DNA of 31,527 bases from Candidatus Segatella intestinihominis (GTDB taxonomy: Bacteria; Bacteroidota; Bacteroidia; Bacteroidales; Bacteroidaceae): the NCBI GenBank assembly GCA_900548535.1, contig URLG01000029.1, positions 1-31,527 of the forward strand. The letters run 5' to 3'. Shown piece by piece: positions 7,734 through 15,937 of the stretch. Position numbers and translations under genes: made by a program. The first letter of the stretch is position 1. Every line of letters begins with the position of its first letter. Under the pieces are notes generated by a model. It did not search any database, was not told the DNA's origin, and was given only the letters and a program-made list of their open reading frames with translations.

Positions 7734-8411
7734 TTAGAACTCAGGGAGGTGGTAGAGATTAAACACGGTGCCGATGAGGGCTATCACTGAGAAGATGATG
7801 ACCACGCTTCCTATTACCTTATTAATAATAAGGATGCCATTGGTATCAAACTTGCCCCTCACCTTGTCGATGAGCCAAGTGAGCCCAAACCACCACAGCA
7901 AGGCTCCGAAGACGATGCTCAGATAGCCCACGCCCATCTCAAGCGGCATGTCGGGCACCACGAAGGCAAACTGGGCGAAGGCGGCCATGAAGAGGAACAC
8001 GATGAGCGGATTGCTCAGCGTCACCAGGAATGCCGTGATGCCATTGTGCCAGAGCGTGCCCTGCTTGTTGCTGCTCTGATGCATGTTCTTGGTAGGATTG
8101 CTCTTGAAGCAATAGATGCCAAACACCAGCAGCAGGATGCCGCCAAATATCTGCAGATAGAACTTGTTCTGCGCATTGTTGACGAAATCCATCACAAAAC
8201 TCATACCCAGACCCGTGAACAGAGCGTACACGATGTCGCTACATGCCGCGCCCAAGCCCGTCACGAAACCATACCAGCGACCCTTGTTCAGAGTGCGCTG
8301 AATACATAAGATGCCTACAGGCCCCATCGGAGCCGAGGCAATCACACCTATGATAATTCCCTTGAATATAAAATCAAGAATATTTATCTCTATTGGAAAT
8401 GCTAAACTCAT
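7734..8411 (-). CDS. LysE-family amino acid exporter
   Basis: With the ATG at 8411 the product is 225 residues, starting MSLAFPIEINILDF, with about six hydrophobic helices. The first helix carries IASAPMGPVGILCIQRTL, the LysE/RhtB signature, and a second half has LVTLSNPLIVFLFMAAF. Members export amino acids such as lysine, arginine, homoserine or threonine; the substrate here is unknown. A longer frame using TTG at 8423 is possible, but that codon lies inside the TAACTTTG promoter box at 8421-8428, so ATG 8411 is preferred. It is the first gene of the minus-strand run down to tsaC. Confidence 0.87.
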   Translation of the reverse strand: MSLAFPIEINILDFIFKGIIIGVIASAPMGPVGILCIQRTLNKGRWYGFVTGLGAACSDIVYALFTGLGMSFVMDFVNNAQNKFYLQIFGGILLLVFGIYCFKSNPTKNMHQSSNKQGTLWHNGITAFLVTLSNPLIVFLFMAAFAQFAFVVPDMPLEMGVGYLSIVFGALLWWFGLTWLIDKVRGKFDTNGILIINKVIGSVVIIFSVIALIGTVFNLYHLPEF

Positions 8412-8420
8412 AACAGTGGG

Positions 8421-8452
8421 CAAAGTTACAAAATTTTAGGCATATCTTGCAA
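8421..8452 (-). promoter_or_regulatory. Promoter of the LysE-to-tsaC gene run
   Basis: On the minus strand TAACTTTG (8421-8428) matches TAnnTTTG, with TTGC (8449-8452) 20 bp upstream as a possible -33 element. Only 9 bp separate the box from the ATG at 8411, implying a leaderless or nearly leaderless transcript. Confidence 0.6.
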
Positions 8453-8470
8453 CTTTTTGGGCTAAAAGTT
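8451..8470. promoter_or_regulatory. 7-bp-arm palindrome between divergent lysE and ROK promoters
   Basis: AACTTTT (8451-8457) and AAAAGTT (8464-8470) form a perfect inverted repeat with a 6-bp spacer, located between the two divergent promoters. It could be an operator, but AT-rich palindromes of this size also arise by chance. Confidence 0.35.
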
Positions 8471-8500
8471 CACTTTAGATAAAAATTTCTGCCCAAAAGC

Positions 8501-8531
8501 TTTGTTTTATGCAAACTTTTTCATATCTTTG
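8501..8531 (+). promoter_or_regulatory. Consensus promoter of the ROK kinase gene
   Basis: TTTG (8501-8504), 19 bp, TATCTTTG (8524-8531) is a near-ideal Bacteroidota promoter. The CDS begins 41 bp downstream. Confidence 0.8.
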
Positions 8532-8572
8532 TGCCAAAATTCAAAACATTCTAACTAATTAAGACATTAAAC

Positions 8573-9553
8573 ATGACAGAAAACGAACTTAAGCCCTACG
8601 TAATAGGTTTGGACCTCGGTGGAACAAACTCTGTTTTCGGCATCGTAGATGCACGAGGCGAAATCAAAGCTACAACTGCCATCAAGACTGGTGGCTATGA
8701 CAAGGTAGAAGACTATGTGAAAGCTGCCGTAGAAGCACTCCAGCCTATCATCGACACCGTGGGTGGTATCGGTAAGATCAAGGCTATGGGTATCGGTGCT
8801 CCTAATGGCAACTACTATAAGGGCACCATCGAATTTGCCCCTAACTTGCCTTGGGCACACACCAGCGTGGTGCCATTGGCAGATCTCTTCAGCAAGGCGC
8901 TCGGTGGCATCCCAGTGGCACTGACCAATGACGCCAATGCAGCAGCCCTGGGCGAAATGACCTACGGCGTGGCTCGCGGCATGAAGAACTTCATCGACAT
9001 CACCCTCGGTACAGGCGTAGGCTCTGGTATCGTAATCAATGGCCAGATGCTCTATGGCTGCGACGGATTCGCTGGCGAGCTGGGTCACGTCATCATGGTA
9101 CGTGGCGAGGAAGGCCGCTCATGCGGTTGTGGCAGAAAGGGCTGCTTGGAGGCTTACTGCTCAGCTACGGGTGTGGCTCGCACAGCACGTGAGTTCCTCG
9201 AGAAGAGCGATGAGCCATCTCTGCTCCGCGACATGAAGCCAGAGGACATCACCTCTTACGATGTGAGCGTGGCTGCGGGCAAGGGCGATGCCTTGGCCAA
9301 CCGCGTATATGAGTTCACTGGCAAGATGCTCGGTGAGGCTTGCGCTGACTTCGCAGCGTTCTCTTCTCCTGAGGCATTCGTATTCTTCGGTGGACTGACC
9401 AAGGCTGGCGACCTCCTGATGAAGCCTATCAAGGAGGCTTACGACAAGAGCGTATTGCCTATCTTCAAGGGTAAGGCCAAGTTCTTGGTATCTACACTGG
9501 ATGGTAGCTCAGCTGCCGTTCTCGGTGCCAGCGCAGTGGGCTGGGACCTCTAA
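8573..9553 (+). CDS. ROK-family sugar kinase (probable glucokinase)
   Basis: This 326-residue cytoplasmic kinase has the ROK phosphate-binding motif DLGGTN (14-19), the catalytic Asp of TNDANAAALGE (D120), a GTGVGSG adenosine-site loop (146-152), and the sugar/zinc signature with E169, H172 and Cys184, Cys186 and Cys191 in CGCGRKGC. These fit glucokinase-type ROK proteins; without characterisation, N-acylmannosamine or other hexoses remain possible. There is no N-terminal helix-turn-helix, so it is not a ROK repressor. It is a single-gene unit with its own promoter (8501-8531) and terminator (9676-9708). Confidence 0.93.
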   Translation: MTENELKPYVIGLDLGGTNSVFGIVDARGEIKATTAIKTGGYDKVEDYVKAAVEALQPIIDTVGGIGKIKAMGIGAPNGNYYKGTIEFAPNLPWAHTSVVPLADLFSKALGGIPVALTNDANAAALGEMTYGVARGMKNFIDITLGTGVGSGIVINGQMLYGCDGFAGELGHVIMVRGEEGRSCGCGRKGCLEAYCSATGVARTAREFLEKSDEPSLLRDMKPEDITSYDVSVAAGKGDALANRVYEFTGKMLGEACADFAAFSSPEAFVFFGGLTKAGDLLMKPIKEAYDKSVLPIFKGKAKFLVSTLDGSSAAVLGASAVGWDL

Positions 9554-9675
9554 GAAAGACCATACAAGACTGAGTATAAAAATCATTAAGACTCATAAGA
9601 ATCATTTACAAACATAACAGCGGCTATGTAATTAAACTAAAAATAAGTTTCAACTGTTAAACAGTTGGGTATTCG

Positions 9676-9708
9676 GCTTGGTGCTCGTGAGAGTACCAAG
9701 CTTTTTTT
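9676..9708 (+). terminator. Rho-independent terminator of the ROK gene
   Basis: GCTTGGTGCTC (9676-9686) pairs with GAGTACCAAGC (9691-9701, one G-T pair) and is followed by seven Ts. It lies between the convergent ROK and trpG genes; the T run is on the ROK side. Confidence 0.88.
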
Positions 9709-9715
9709 ATATATA

Positions 9716-10282
9716 TCACGTAAGCTCCAGCCAGTTCTTGACGATGGTCTTTCCCTCCGGAGTGAGCACGCTCTCGGGATGGAACTGGATGCCATGGATG
9801 TCATAATTCTTATGCTTCAATCCCATGATGCAACCATCATCGCTCACCGCCGTCACGTCCAGACAGTCGGGAAATCCCCCTCTATCCACCACCCAAGAGT
9901 GGTATCTGCCTATCTCTATGCGCTTGGGCATGCCACGGAAGATAGGGTCGTTGCCAAACTGGGTGCAGGGCGTAGCCACCCCGTGATACACCTCCGAGAG
10001 ATTGGTAAGCTTAGCTCCAAACGCCTCGCCTATCGCCTGATGTCCCAGGCACACGCCCAGCATAGGCTTTCTGCCAGCATAGGTCTTGATCACATCCATC
10101 AGCAGTCCTGCCTCCGAAGGGATGCCAGGACCCGGGCTCAATATGATCTTGTCGAAATGGTCCAGTTCCCTCAATTGGAACTGGTCGTTGCGATATACCG
10201 TCACGTCCACTCCGAGTTCCTTCACCAAGTGAGCCAAGTTGTAGGTGAAGCTATCGTAATTATCTATGATTACTATTTTCAT
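9716..10282 (-). CDS. trpG: Anthranilate synthase glutamine amidotransferase subunit
   Basis: The 188-residue class I glutamine amidotransferase supplies ammonia to TrpE. The catalytic triad is visible as Cys78 in GVCLGHQ and His168/Glu170 in QFHPES, and the oxyanion loop as LSPGPGIPSEAG (48-59). It is last in the operon, 149 bp after trpE. Homologous PabA proteins are similar, but no pabB lies nearby and the position in a complete trp operon makes TrpG the likely main role; dual use with PabB cannot be excluded. Confidence 0.95.
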   Translation of the reverse strand: MKIVIIDNYDSFTYNLAHLVKELGVDVTVYRNDQFQLRELDHFDKIILSPGPGIPSEAGLLMDVIKTYAGRKPMLGVCLGHQAIGEAFGAKLTNLSEVYHGVATPCTQFGNDPIFRGMPKRIEIGRYHSWVVDRGGFPDCLDVTAVSDDGCIMGLKHKNYDIHGIQFHPESVLTPEGKTIVKNWLELT

Positions 10283-10311
10283 TGCTATTCTAATTTATAA
10301 TTTATAATTAA

Positions 10312-10430
10312 GAATTAAGAATTAGGCTAGCGCCCTTGCAAGCCGATACAAATCTTGCACTTACAGTTCTTGCAGTTTTTCCGAAGCCCACATTCCGTGA
10401 GGCAATTATTAATTATTAATTATTAATTCA
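10312..10430. repeat. Composite intergenic repeat in the trpE-trpG gap
   Basis: In order on the plus strand: heptamer AT repeats, a 27-bp segment (10312-10338) containing GGCTAGCGCCCTTG, the ~31-bp dispersed element (10354-10384), ATTCCGTGAGGCAA, and ATTAATT heptamers (10404-10430). The same parts in the same order occupy 13191-13338; the 27-bp segment (10312-10338 and 13191-13217) is identical in both. Confidence 0.85.
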
Positions 10431-10431
10431 T

Positions 10432-11916
10432 TCACAGTTTTTCTGCTATGTGGATAGCCTTGGTGAGGGCTCCCAACTTGTTGTTACACTCCTCCAGCTC
10501 ATACTGGTCGTTGCTCTTAGCCACCACGCCGCTGCCAGCCTGGAACCACAACTCTCCATTGCGGCTGATGAAGGTACGGATCACGATGGCTTGGTTCAGG
10601 TCGCCATTCAGACCGATGAAACCAATGCATCCACCGTAGGCACCTCGGTTGTGAGGCTCCAGCTCAGAGATTATCTGCATCGCTCTCACCTTAGGCGCAC
10701 CGCTCAGCGTGCCCGCAGGGAAGGTGTCGATAAACTCCTTGATGTGGTCGGCTTTCTCATCCAGCTCTCCGCTCACACGGCTCACCAAGTGGATCACGTG
10801 GCTATAGAATTGCATGTCCTTATAGAAATCCACCTTCACACCGTGGCAGTTGCGGCTCAGGTCATTGCGAGCCAAGTCTACCAGCATCACGTGCTCGGCA
10901 TTCTCCTTCGGGTCATTTCTTAGGAACTCGGCAGCCTTGCGGTCTTGCTCCATATCGCCCGTGCGCTTGGTGGTGCCAGCGATAGGGTCGATGAAAGCCT
11001 TCGAGCCCACGATGCGGTTGTGAGTCTCTGGTGAAGAACCAAAGATGCGGAATCCACCGAAGTCGAAATAGAAGAGATAAGGGCTAGGATTGATGCTGCG
11101 CAGGGCACGATAGAGCTTGAAGTCATCGCCCTCATATTTCTGCACGAACCTACGGCTCACCACAATCTGGAACACATCGCCACGGAGGCAGTGCTGTATG
11201 CAGCGGCGAATATTCGCCTTGTGCTCCTCATCGGTGAGCGTAGAATATGTATCGCCCACTGGATGGAACTCGTATGGCTTCACATTCGCCTTGTTCACCG
11301 CCTTGAGCAGCGCATCCAGCTCAGCCTCGCCAGCAGCATTTCCAGCCTCGCCAGCGACATTTCCAGCCTCGCCAGCCTCCTCCCCCTCCGAGCATTCGCC
11401 CAGGGTAATCAGTTCCATGGTGTTATTGAAGTGGTCGAACACGATGATGTCCTTATACATTATATAATATATATCCGGCGCATCATTCTTCTCCATGGTG
11501 GTATCCTTCACGGCGATATTCTCAAAATATCTCACGGCATTGAAGGTGGTAAAACCATACAAGCCACAGAAGTCCTTGCCTTCACCCTCGACATGGAAGC
11601 TCCGGATAAAATCATTGATGGCCTTGGAGATGGCGAGCTTACACTCCTCGCCCTTGCCCTCGCCAAAGGCAGGCAACTCCTGCTCCTCTACCCTGCCATC
11701 AGGATAAGTGGCTTTCATCACACCATGACCTAGCGATATGCTAGCCATGGGGTGCACTCCAATGAAGGAGCGAGAGTTCTCTGAGCCGTGATAGTCGGAA
11801 CTCTCCATCAGAGCCGACTGGGGATAGATATCTCTCAATCGCATATACACTCCCACTGGCGTATAGAGGTCAGCGAGAATCTTGCGAGTCACTGTCTTAT
11901 AATTATATTGTGCCAT
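10432..11916 (-). CDS. trpE: Anthranilate synthase component I
   Basis: The 494-residue enzyme converts chorismate and ammonia (from TrpG) to anthranilate. The feedback-inhibition motif is present as LMES followed ten residues later by Ser (36-50), so Trp inhibition is expected. The chorismate-binding domain shows DPIAGTTKRTG, HVMLVDLARNDLSR and PAGTLSGAPKVRAM. A low-complexity Gly-Glu-Ala-Asn stretch near residues 177-198 is encoded by a 21-bp tandem repeat and lies between the N-terminal region and the catalytic core. It starts 44 bp after trpB and is sixth in the operon. Confidence 0.96.
   Translation of the reverse strand: MAQYNYKTVTRKILADLYTPVGVYMRLRDIYPQSALMESSDYHGSENSRSFIGVHPMASISLGHGVMKATYPDGRVEEQELPAFGEGKGEECKLAISKAINDFIRSFHVEGEGKDFCGLYGFTTFNAVRYFENIAVKDTTMEKNDAPDIYYIMYKDIIVFDHFNNTMELITLGECSEGEEAGEAGNVAGEAGNAAGEAELDALLKAVNKANVKPYEFHPVGDTYSTLTDEEHKANIRRCIQHCLRGDVFQIVVSRRFVQKYEGDDFKLYRALRSINPSPYLFYFDFGGFRIFGSSPETHNRIVGSKAFIDPIAGTTKRTGDMEQDRKAAEFLRNDPKENAEHVMLVDLARNDLSRNCHGVKVDFYKDMQFYSHVIHLVSRVSGELDEKADHIKEFIDTFPAGTLSGAPKVRAMQIISELEPHNRGAYGGCIGFIGLNGDLNQAIVIRTFISRNGELWFQAGSGVVAKSNDQYELEECNNKLGALTKAIHIAEKL
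11323..11376 (-). repeat. In-frame 21-bp tandem repeat inside trpE
   Basis: Two 21-bp units (11323-11343 and 11344-11364, differing at two bases) plus a 12-bp partial unit (11365-11376) encode a 7-residue repeat of the form GEAGNxA around residues 181-198. Being a multiple of three it can change copy number without breaking the frame. Confidence 0.8.
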
Positions 11917-11960
11917 AATTATAAATTATACATTATAAATTATTCATTATAAATTATACA

Positions 11961-13160
11961 TTAGAAGTTACCATACTCCTTAGCCATCGCCTTGTTCTTG
12001 AGATAAGTCTCCACGTCCTTATCTCCACGACCAGAGACGGTCAATACCACGACATCGTCCTTCTTGAACTTCATTTTCTTCAGGGCTGCCACGGCATGGG
12101 CACTCTCGATGGCTGGGATGATACCCTCCATGCGGGTCAACTCATAGCCTGCATAGATGGCCTCATCATCCTTGATGGCAAGCACATGGCTACGTCCTCT
12201 GGTGGCGAGGTCGGCATGCATAGGGCCGATGCCTGGGTAATCCAGACCCGCACTGATGGTGAAAGCCTCCTTGATCTGTCCATCGTCAGTCTGCATCACC
12301 AGGGTGCGAGCACCGTGGATGATTCCCTCCGTGCCGCAGTGCATGGTGGCAGCGGTATAGTCGGTGTCGATGCCATGACCAGCAGCCTCGGCAAGATAAA
12401 TCTGCACACGGTCGTCGTCGATGTAATGGTAGATGGTGCCAGCTGCATTCGAGCCACCCCCCACGCAGGCGATGAGATAGTCAGGATAGTCACGCCCTAT
12501 CTTCTCTTCCAGCTGCCATTTGATTTCCTCAGAAATCACGCTCTGCATCTTAGCCACGATGTCTGGGTAAGGATGTGGTCCCATCGTACTGCCCACGATA
12601 TAGAAAGTATCTTGAGGATGGCAGCACCAGTCGCGGATGGCCTCAGAGCAGGCATCGCTCAGGGTCATATTGCCCGTGCGCACTGGGTGAACCTTGGCTC
12701 CGAGCATCTTCATGCGCTCCACATTGGTATGCTGGCGCTCCACGTCGGTGGCTCCCATAAAGATCTCGCACTCCATGTCCATCAGCGCACACACGGTGGC
12801 TGTAGCCACGCCGTGCTGTCCAGCTCCCGTCTCGGCGATGATACGAGTCTTGCCCATCTTCTTCGCCATCAATATCTGTCCGATGGTATTGTTTATCTTA
12901 TGCGCACCCGTGTGGTTCAGGTCCTCACGCTTCAGATAGAGCTGGCATCCATACTTCTCGCTCATGCGCTTGGCATAATAGAGAGGCGAAGGGCGACCCA
13001 CATAGTCCTTCAAGAGCTGATGATACTCTTTCTTAAACTCCTCGCTCTCGATGATAGGCTTGTAAGCCTGCTGGAGTTCAGTCACACACTTATATAATAT
13101 CTCAGGAACGTATGCTCCTCCGAATTTTCCAAAAAATCCTTTATCGTCTACTTGATACAT
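11961..13160 (-). CDS. trpB: Tryptophan synthase beta subunit
   Basis: The 399-residue PLP enzyme condenses indole with serine. The Schiff-base lysine is K88 in NHTGAHKINNT, the catalytic Glu lies in AETGAGQHGVA and the PLP phosphate loop is CVGGGSNAAG. The N-terminal GKFGGAYVPE is typical of the TrpB1 class that pairs with TrpA. In transcription order it follows trpA after a 177-bp repeat-filled gap and precedes trpE by 44 bp. Confidence 0.97.
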   Translation of the reverse strand: MYQVDDKGFFGKFGGAYVPEILYKCVTELQQAYKPIIESEEFKKEYHQLLKDYVGRPSPLYYAKRMSEKYGCQLYLKREDLNHTGAHKINNTIGQILMAKKMGKTRIIAETGAGQHGVATATVCALMDMECEIFMGATDVERQHTNVERMKMLGAKVHPVRTGNMTLSDACSEAIRDWCCHPQDTFYIVGSTMGPHPYPDIVAKMQSVISEEIKWQLEEKIGRDYPDYLIACVGGGSNAAGTIYHYIDDDRVQIYLAEAAGHGIDTDYTAATMHCGTEGIIHGARTLVMQTDDGQIKEAFTISAGLDYPGIGPMHADLATRGRSHVLAIKDDEAIYAGYELTRMEGIIPAIESAHAVAALKKMKFKKDDVVVLTVSGRGDKDVETYLKNKAMAKEYGNF

Positions 13161-13190
13161 CGTCTTTTCTAATTATTAATTAATAATTTA

Positions 13191-13338
13191 GAATTAAGAA
13201 TTAGGCTAGCGCCCTTGTTCTAATCAAAAATTAACAAAATCCCTTACACTTACAGTTCTTACAGTTTTTTCTAAACCTTACTTTAAGCAAACTATATTCC
13301 GCAAGGCAACTATTAATTCTTAATTATTAATTCTTAAT
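13191..13338. repeat. Composite intergenic repeat in the trpA-trpB gap
   Basis: This is the second copy of the composite described in the trpE-trpG gap: a 27-bp segment (13191-13217), the dispersed element with two to three substitutions (13243-13273), ATTCCGCAAGGCAA, then AT heptamers running into the trpA stop. Both copies lie within the trp transcript in the same orientation. Confidence 0.85.
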
Positions 13339-14114
13339 TATTTCTTCAGCGCCTCGAAGAGTTCATCGAGCGCCTTGTCTGGGTCTCCGGTCTCATTCAA
13401 TAATGTCACAAACTTACTGCCGATGATAGCACCCGCCGCATTGTCCTGCGCACTGGTCAAGGTCTGCTTGTTGCTGATGCCGAAACCTATCATGCGAGGG
13501 TTGCGCAGGTTCATGCCGTTGATATGATTGAAGTAAGCCAACTTGGCATCGCAAAAGTTGCTCTGTGCTCCCGTGATGCTAGCCGAGCTAACCATATAGA
13601 TGAAGCCATCCGTGTGCTCATCGATGAATCGGATGCGCTCCTCGCTGGTCTCTGGGGTAATCATCATGATGACACGGACATCATATTTATCAGCGATAGG
13701 TTTTACCACCTTCAGATAGTCGTCGAAAGGCAGGTCTGGGATGATGGTACCGCTCACGCCGCTCTCCACACAACTCTTGAAGAACTCCTCGATGCCATAG
13801 TGCATGATAGGATTCAGATAGCCCATCAGTACCAGTGGCAGCTTTACCTCGTCCTTGATGCCAGCCAACTGGGCGAAAAGCGTCTTCACCGTCATGCCAT
13901 TCTTCAATGCCTTGGTACCAGCGCTCTGAATCACCGGTCCGTCAGCCAGTGGGTCGCTGAAAGGGATACCCACCTCTATCATGTCGATACCCTTGCGCTC
14001 CATCGCCTTGATCACATCGCCCGTACCCTCCAGGGTAGGACAGCCAGCGCAGAAATACAAGCTCAATAGCTTGCGGTCTTTATTGTTAGCAAAAAGCTGA
14101 TTTATCTTGTTCAT
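13338..14114 (-). CDS. trpA: Tryptophan synthase alpha subunit
   Basis: This 258-residue TIM-barrel enzyme cleaves indole-3-glycerol phosphate to indole and glyceraldehyde-3-phosphate. The catalytic pair is E47 and D58 within IEVGIPFSDPLADGP; SGTIIPDLPFDDY and the late GFGISN loop also fit. It is 50 bp after trpF and fourth in transcription order. Its stop codon abuts a heptamer repeat array. Confidence 0.96.
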   Translation of the reverse strand: MNKINQLFANNKDRKLLSLYFCAGCPTLEGTGDVIKAMERKGIDMIEVGIPFSDPLADGPVIQSAGTKALKNGMTVKTLFAQLAGIKDEVKLPLVLMGYLNPIMHYGIEEFFKSCVESGVSGTIIPDLPFDDYLKVVKPIADKYDVRVIMMITPETSEERIRFIDEHTDGFIYMVSSASITGAQSNFCDAKLAYFNHINGMNLRNPRMIGFGISNKQTLTSAQDNAAGAIIGSKFVTLLNETGDPDKALDELFEALKK

Positions 14115-14164
14115 TGTTCTAATCTATTGTTTACGTTTTTATTTTTGCCACGGATCACACGTGC

Positions 14165-14884
14165 CTAAAAAAAATATCCTAATTCTTCGAGGAACTTCTT
14201 GATCTTCTCCACATCCTTGATGCCCGGCTCCTTCTCAAACTTAGAGTTGATGTCGATACCGCCCAACATAGGATGCTTGATGGCCTTCACTCTCTCCGCA
14301 TCATCCGGACCGATGCCACCGCTCAGCAGGAACGGCACATCGCCATCGTATGCATCGAGCACCGACCAGTCAAACTGCTCACCACTTCCACCCTTCTGCT
14401 TACACTTGGTATCGAAGAGGAAGTAGTCAACAGCGCCCACATAGTCCTTATATTTCTGAATGTCTTCGGCAGAGTTTACGCTGATGGCCTTGATAATCTG
14501 GATGCGTCCATCGAATGGCTCGACATCAGGATTGTGCTTCTGAGCCTCCTTGCAGAACATTTCGATGAGTTCCTTGAAGCCTTGGTTCAAGTCCTCACAA
14601 TACTCGCGAGTCTCATTGCCATGGAGCTGAATGCAATTTAGGCTGAAACGCATAGACTGGATCAGCACATTCTCGATATCATCGTCCACGAACACGCCGA
14701 CTCTTGGAATCTGCATATCCGCCTCGCCTCTCACCAAAGCAGGTGTAAAGCTGTCCCCATACTCTAGTTCCTTAACGCATCGTGGAGACTGAGGATAGAA
14801 AATGAATCCCAATGCACTTACGCCCAACTGGGCTACCTCGCGAATGTTCTGGGCATCGCGCATGCCACATACCTTGACAAACAT
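14165..14884 (-). CDS. trpF: Phosphoribosylanthranilate isomerase
   Basis: A 239-residue TIM barrel that performs the Amadori rearrangement of N-(5-phosphoribosyl)anthranilate. The catalytic Cys6 is in VKVCGM and the catalytic Asp in DYFLFDTK. The C-terminal phosphate loops LSGGIGPDDA and GGIDINSKFE are intact. It is a separate gene here, not fused to trpC as in enterobacteria, and is somewhat longer than typical TrpF because of an insertion before the catalytic Asp (roughly residues 90-125). Confidence 0.95.
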   Translation of the reverse strand: MFVKVCGMRDAQNIREVAQLGVSALGFIFYPQSPRCVKELEYGDSFTPALVRGEADMQIPRVGVFVDDDIENVLIQSMRFSLNCIQLHGNETREYCEDLNQGFKELIEMFCKEAQKHNPDVEPFDGRIQIIKAISVNSAEDIQKYKDYVGAVDYFLFDTKCKQKGGSGEQFDWSVLDAYDGDVPFLLSGGIGPDDAERVKAIKHPMLGGIDINSKFEKEPGIKDVEKIKKFLEELGYFF

Positions 14885-15004
14885 GCTATATTTAATTAAG
14901 AATTAATAATTTAGAATTAAGAATTACACGCCCCCCGACAAAAGTCCGAACTGGTCGAAAATCCGTGAAATCCGGGGGAGACATGAAATCCGTGTGAGAT
15001 ATAT
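14885..15004. repeat. trpC-trpF gap with GAATTAA heptamers and ATCCGTGAAATCC motifs
   Basis: GAATTAA-type heptamers occupy 14890-14925. They are followed by three copies of GAAATCCG/GAAAATCCG-like sequence at about 14957-14997 (AATCCGTGAAATCCG and ATGAAATCCGTG). No promoter box or hairpin terminator was seen. Confidence 0.5.
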
Positions 15005-15811
15005 CTACAGCTTCTCCAGAAACTCCTTGAGCCCCTGTCCAGGGTCAGCCTGTTTCATAAACTGCTCACCCATGAGGAATCCTCTGAATCCGCCTTCCTC
15101 CCTGAGCCTCTTCACGGTCTCCGGATTGGAGATTCCGCTCTCGCTCACTCGGCACACATCCTTCGGCAGCTGCTCCGAGAGTCGGAAACTATTCTCCACA
15201 TCCGTCACGAAAGTACCGAGGTTGCGGTTGTTGATGCCATACATGTCTGGCTCCAGCTCCGCATATTCGAAGTCTCGCTCATTGTGCATCTCCAGCAGCA
15301 CCTCCAGTCCCAGCTGATGTGCCATCTCCAGGAGTCGCTTGCACTCATCCTTCTGTAGGCAGGCAGCTATCAAGAGCACCGCCGAAGCCCCACAATATCG
15401 AGCCTGCAGGAGTTGATATTCCTCGATGACGAAGTTCTTATATAATATAGGTATAGAGACGCCCACGTGGCGAGCCTCCTGAATGAACTCATCATAACCA
15501 CCGAAGTAGTCGATGTCGGTGAGGATGCTCAGTGCAGAAGCCCCATTCTGCTGATAGCTCAGCGGGATGACGCTAGCCTTGCCTTCCTCCTTAATCCAGC
15601 CCTTGCTGGGCGACTTGCGCTTAAACTCGGCGATGATGCCCGTCTCCGAGCTCATCAGCGCCTTCCTCATGCTGCCCCCTGGAGTCAAGCCATCATTCTC
15701 CTGCATCTTCTGCTCGGTGAGGCTTATCATCTGGCGAGGCGAAATGAATCGCTTGCGCTGGTCTATCTCTATTCGCTTATGAGCGACAATCTCTTCCAGT
15801 ATATCCATCAC
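15005..15811 (-). CDS. trpC: Indole-3-glycerol phosphate synthase
   Basis: The 268-residue TIM barrel closes the indole ring. It carries the EFKRKSPSKGWI substrate motif (catalytic Lys), ILTDIDYFGG, LLIAACL and GINNRNLGTF with the conserved Glu of VSESGIS. It follows trpD after a 126-bp gap filled by an inverted heptamer repeat. The start MMDILEEIVAHKR has two adjacent ATG codons; either could be used. Confidence 0.96.
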   Translation of the reverse strand: MMDILEEIVAHKRIEIDQRKRFISPRQMISLTEQKMQENDGLTPGGSMRKALMSSETGIIAEFKRKSPSKGWIKEEGKASVIPLSYQQNGASALSILTDIDYFGGYDEFIQEARHVGVSIPILYKNFVIEEYQLLQARYCGASAVLLIAACLQKDECKRLLEMAHQLGLEVLLEMHNERDFEYAELEPDMYGINNRNLGTFVTDVENSFRLSEQLPKDVCRVSESGISNPETVKRLREEGGFRGFLMGEQFMKQADPGQGLKEFLEKL

Positions 15812-15819
15812 TTTTTGTT

Positions 15820-15932
15820 TTTGAAAGTTGAGAATTGAAAGTTGAGAATTATGATTACCCGTATATTGATATTTATTTCTCTGCTACCAAGTCTTATCAT
15901 AAATTTCAAATTTCAACTTTCAATTTTCAACC
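15820..15932. repeat. Heptamer-periodic inverted repeat between trpD and trpC
   Basis: TTGAAAG/TTGAGAA units at 15820-15850 face TTTCAAA/TTTCAAC/TTTCAAT units at 15902-15931, with an unpaired spacer of about 45-50 bp. The inner TGATTACC and ATCATAAATTTCAA also occur in the 5343-5435 repeat, showing one dispersed family. Confidence 0.8.
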
Positions 15933-15937
15933 AGAAT

